This document shows positions 31,902 to 33,762 of a DNA stretch of 33,762 bases, one piece after another. The position numbers were made by a program, and so were the translations under genes. Source of the stretch: Kosmotogales bacterium (GTDB taxonomy: Bacteria > Thermotogota > Thermotogae > Petrotogales > Kosmotogaceae); the NCBI GenBank assembly GCA_030156385.1, contig JASGMR010000015.1, positions 1 through 33,762 of the forward strand. Reading direction: 5' to 3'. The notes below the pieces were generated by a model. It was not told the origin of the DNA. It was given only the letters and a program-made list of their open reading frames with translations, and made no database searches. Position 1 is the first letter of the stretch; each line of letters starts with the position of its first letter.

Positions 31902-32102
31902 AAACGTGTTAGCGGTTATTATATTTACATCGAAAATTATTATATAAAAAAGTTATGAATCACTTTAAAAAACATTAAATAAGAAAAATAAAACAAAAAT
32001 TTAGATGGAGAATCTTATCAGTAATTCTTTAGAAAATCACTCCCCAAAGAAGATATTCTATACTTAATTGAGAATAATATAAATAAGTAAAAATAACATA
32101 AA

Positions 32103-32126
32103 GCCGTTTTAAGGAATTAAAACGGC
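32103..32126. terminator. Terminator of the PHP-domain gene
   Basis: GCCGTTTTA (32103-32111) and TAAAACGGC (32118-32126) form a perfect 9-bp stem with a 6-nt loop. T-rich text follows on both strands, best for the minus-strand PHP gene, whose stop is 28 bp upstream. It may work in both directions. Confidence 0.75.
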
Positions 32127-32153
32127 CAATTAATTTTTTTATTAAAAACACTT

Positions 32154-33404
32154 TCAAACTTCATCCGTTTTCTCTAAAAATACCGGATTAGTTATAAATT
32201 CCAGCTCTCTTTGTTGATTTATACCCATCAAAACAAAAAAATCTTTAAGATTATCTGTATTCCAGGTGAAATTTCCCTCTGTTTTAACCAACTCTTTTAA
32301 ACCAGTTTTTGAAATATAAAAAAGTTGTAAATCGGTACTGGGGTTTAAAATTTCATAGTTGACAGTGATATCTTCATCGAAATACAGTCTTTCACCAAAA
32401 ATTTTATCCTGGATTTCTAAATTCAATTTGGATCCTCTTGATAAATAATAGTGCCCTTTCCTCAGTGCATCCACAATATGTGCCTCATCATTTTTACATG
32501 CCAGAGCATAAATACTCAAAGCATTATCCAGATCACCTGTTCTGTGAAGATCAGCACCGCACGTGCAAAAAGTTTTTATATCTTTTTTTAAGCACCCGAC
32601 CCAAAAATCCACGGCTTCCCAGTTGTTTTTAAAATTATCTATTTTCGAATTCCATATTTCAATAAAATCAAACAATTCAGGTTTTATTGCCTTCTCCCAT
32701 CTGCATCCGGCACACAGTGGACCTCCATTCGTATATGGATGAGCGACTCCCATCAAGCCGTTTTTTAACTTAACTTCTTTCCTTATCGATTTAATTTTTC
32801 CCAAATTTCCATTTTTCCCATACCAGTTTATATGTTCATTTATTCCAAGGAGAAGTATATGTCCGTAAAATGTAGTTAATTCAAGACCTTTATAACATTT
32901 TATTTCACTTACATTCTTGAGTTCACTCCACGCTGTTATTGAGTTATGGTCCGAAATAAAGAAAAAATCATATTTCTCTTCTTTAAAATATTCTGTTAAA
33001 TCCGAAAAACTGAGTTTACCATCGGTAATATTCGTATGGGAGTGCAATTCACCTTTATAAACGTTGTAACCGCTGTATAATTCAAAGCATATATCTAATT
33101 CGATCTCAATTTCTTCAAAAACATGAAAGATTTCAATATAGATAGTCCATTCACCGGAGGATATAGCACCTACTGTAGAAACATTATCATTTATTTCAAG
33201 ACTGTTTTTATATCTGTCCAGTCTTCCACACCATTTATTTTCCCCATCAAAAAAAGAAATATCGATCTTATTTCTGAAACTCTTTTTTATAGATTCTTTT
33301 ACCTTTTTTTCAACAATGATTTTTTTACATTTATCCGGAACGACGAAATTCAGTTTCAATACTTTTTTTATATCTTTCTCGTTTATTTTAATTTTAAAAT
33401 GCAA
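32154..33404 (-). CDS. CehA/McbA-like PHP-domain metallohydrolase
   Basis: A 416-residue protein. Residues 117-290 form a PHP (polymerase and histidinol phosphatase) metal-dependent domain of the CehA/McbA type: GELHSHT (H121, H123), D128 in TDGK, SDHNS (D152, H153), E175 in GLELTT, H182 in YGHILLLG, H222 in VAHP, EIWN (249-252) and GADLH (D285, H287). The N-terminal about 115 residues are beta-rich and the C-terminal about 90 residues (from 325) look like another beta domain. No signal peptide. Start TTG 33404 has GGGAG 6 nt upstream, inside the end of the preceding gene. Substrate unknown; family members cleave phosphodiesters or esters. Confidence 0.85.
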   Translation of the reverse strand: MHFKIKINEKDIKKVLKLNFVVPDKCKKIIVEKKVKESIKKSFRNKIDISFFDGENKWCGRLDRYKNSLEINDNVSTVGAISSGEWTIYIEIFHVFEEIEIELDICFELYSGYNVYKGELHSHTNITDGKLSFSDLTEYFKEEKYDFFFISDHNSITAWSELKNVSEIKCYKGLELTTFYGHILLLGINEHINWYGKNGNLGKIKSIRKEVKLKNGLMGVAHPYTNGGPLCAGCRWEKAIKPELFDFIEIWNSKIDNFKNNWEAVDFWVGCLKKDIKTFCTCGADLHRTGDLDNALSIYALACKNDEAHIVDALRKGHYYLSRGSKLNLEIQDKIFGERLYFDEDITVNYEILNPSTDLQLFYISKTGLKELVKTEGNFTWNTDNLKDFFVLMGINQQRELEFITNPVFLEKTDEV

Positions 33405-33405
33405 T

Positions 33406-33762
33406 TTATTCTCCCAATATTATTCCTATTTCATCTGTTATCTGTTTCTCAGAAAATGAGTCCACCGCAATTATTTTAACAGACGATTCGTTGTCACCAT
33501 AATCATTTTTAATCAAATACTTTCCCGAAGAATCGATCAGAAATTCTGAAGAGTACTCGATAAGCAATTTATTATACGTATCCACAACTGAAGGAAGCGT
33601 CCCGTTTTTATTATCATAAATCATAAGTACGATTAACTTTCCGCCCTTCAATAAATCATTCAATAAATCTATTTCTTCGTTATTTATAATTCCATACTTT
33701 GGCATAAACGATTCTGAATCGGGCAAGGGAATTATCAATATATCCGTATTTAAAAGACTCTG
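33406..33762 (-). CDS. C-terminal fragment of an unidentified protein (cut by window edge)
   Basis: The frame is open from the right edge to the TAA at 33408-33406; the first 24 bases add QSLLNTDI before LIIPLPDSESFMPKYG. The visible 118 residues show DILIIPLP, then INNEEIDLLNDLLKGGKLIVL. This strand-helix pattern, with EEI..L..L..GGKL, is typical of GATase1-like or DUF4350-like domains that sense or bind small ligands. No catalytic triad can be judged from the fragment. It ends 1 bp before the PHP gene start, so the two genes are probably one operon. Function not assigned. Confidence 0.6.
   Translation of the reverse strand, partial: QSLLNTDILIIPLPDSESFMPKYGIINNEEIDLLNDLLKGGKLIVLMIYDNKNGTLPSVVDTYNKLLIEYSSEFLIDSSGKYLIKNDYGDNESSVKIIAVDSFSEKQITDEIGIILGE

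Larger units (their letters stand above)
31738..32153. other. Gene-free stretch with an orphan operator
   Basis: No gene on either strand. It holds the operator-like site at 31889-31901, promoter-like AT-rich text after it (TTTACA near 31924, TATATAA near 31940), and the terminator at 32103-32126. No open frame above about 20 codons follows the operator on the plus strand. Confidence 0.5.

Noticed and set aside
1-33762. CRISPR arrays, tRNA genes, insertion sequences
   Set aside because: No regularly spaced direct repeats, cloverleaf-like sequences or transposase genes were seen on either strand.

Overview
The window is AT-rich bacterial DNA, densely coded on both strands. It has short intergenic gaps, strong GGAGG-type ribosome binding sites, and many GTG or TTG starts. 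The gene set suggests a strictly anaerobic, fermentative bacterium: an NfnAB-type electron-bifurcating transhydrogenase, an EFR1-type flavodoxin/ferredoxin fusion, iron-sulfur flavoproteins, an M42 aminopeptidase, a TraB-family membrane protein, and exported sugar-binding proteins without a lipobox. This mix fits the Thermotogota (Petrotogales/Kosmotogales-like) best. A clostridial-type Firmicute or another anaerobic lineage cannot be excluded without a database search. No tRNA, rRNA, CRISPR array, transposase or phage gene was found.

Left part (1-9.4 kb): the 5' two-fifths or so of leuS (minus strand); a SUMF1/FGE-fold protein with an unusual four-repeat N-terminus; a MATE exporter followed by a TraB-family protein; a convergent MFS transporter; and a minus-strand pair of a DUF47/PhoU-like protein and glutamine-dependent NAD+ synthetase. 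Middle part (9.5-22.1 kb): an EFR1 ferredoxin; a DUF2087 regulator with a consensus promoter and a perfect inverted repeat; and a minus-strand cluster starting with a SecB-like protein and a structured leader, continuing through an Ldh2-type dehydrogenase, an ABC exporter ATPase and permease and a small coiled-coil protein, and, after a terminator, an M42 peptidase. The plus-strand nfnA-nfnB-GNAT operon follows. Next come a frameshifted remnant of a membrane 4Fe-4S protein, a helix-hairpin-helix protein, and two overlapping flavodoxin-fold reductases.

Right part (22.4-31.7 kb): a coherent catabolic locus. It encodes a ribokinase, a complete ribose-type ABC importer (RbsA-RbsC-RbsB), two exported nucleoside hydrolases and a LacI-family regulator. 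LacI-type operators (core GTAAACGTTTAC) lie upstream of the kinase, directly upstream of the regulator's own ribosome binding site, and once more downstream in a gene-free stretch. The inferred scheme is extracytoplasmic cleavage of nucleosides, import of the released ribose, phosphorylation by RbsK, and LacI control. Structured non-coding segments sit between the binding-protein gene and the first hydrolase gene and after the second hydrolase gene. The window ends with a minus-strand CehA/McbA-like PHP hydrolase and the truncated end of a gene upstream of it.

The strongest candidates for something new are the exported nucleoside-hydrolase pair with a Trp in place of the usual catalytic His, the structured RNA-like segment in front of it, the SecB-like operon with its terminator-like leader, and the repeat-bearing SUMF1-fold protein. 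All functional statements come from reading motifs by eye. No searches or folding programs were run.
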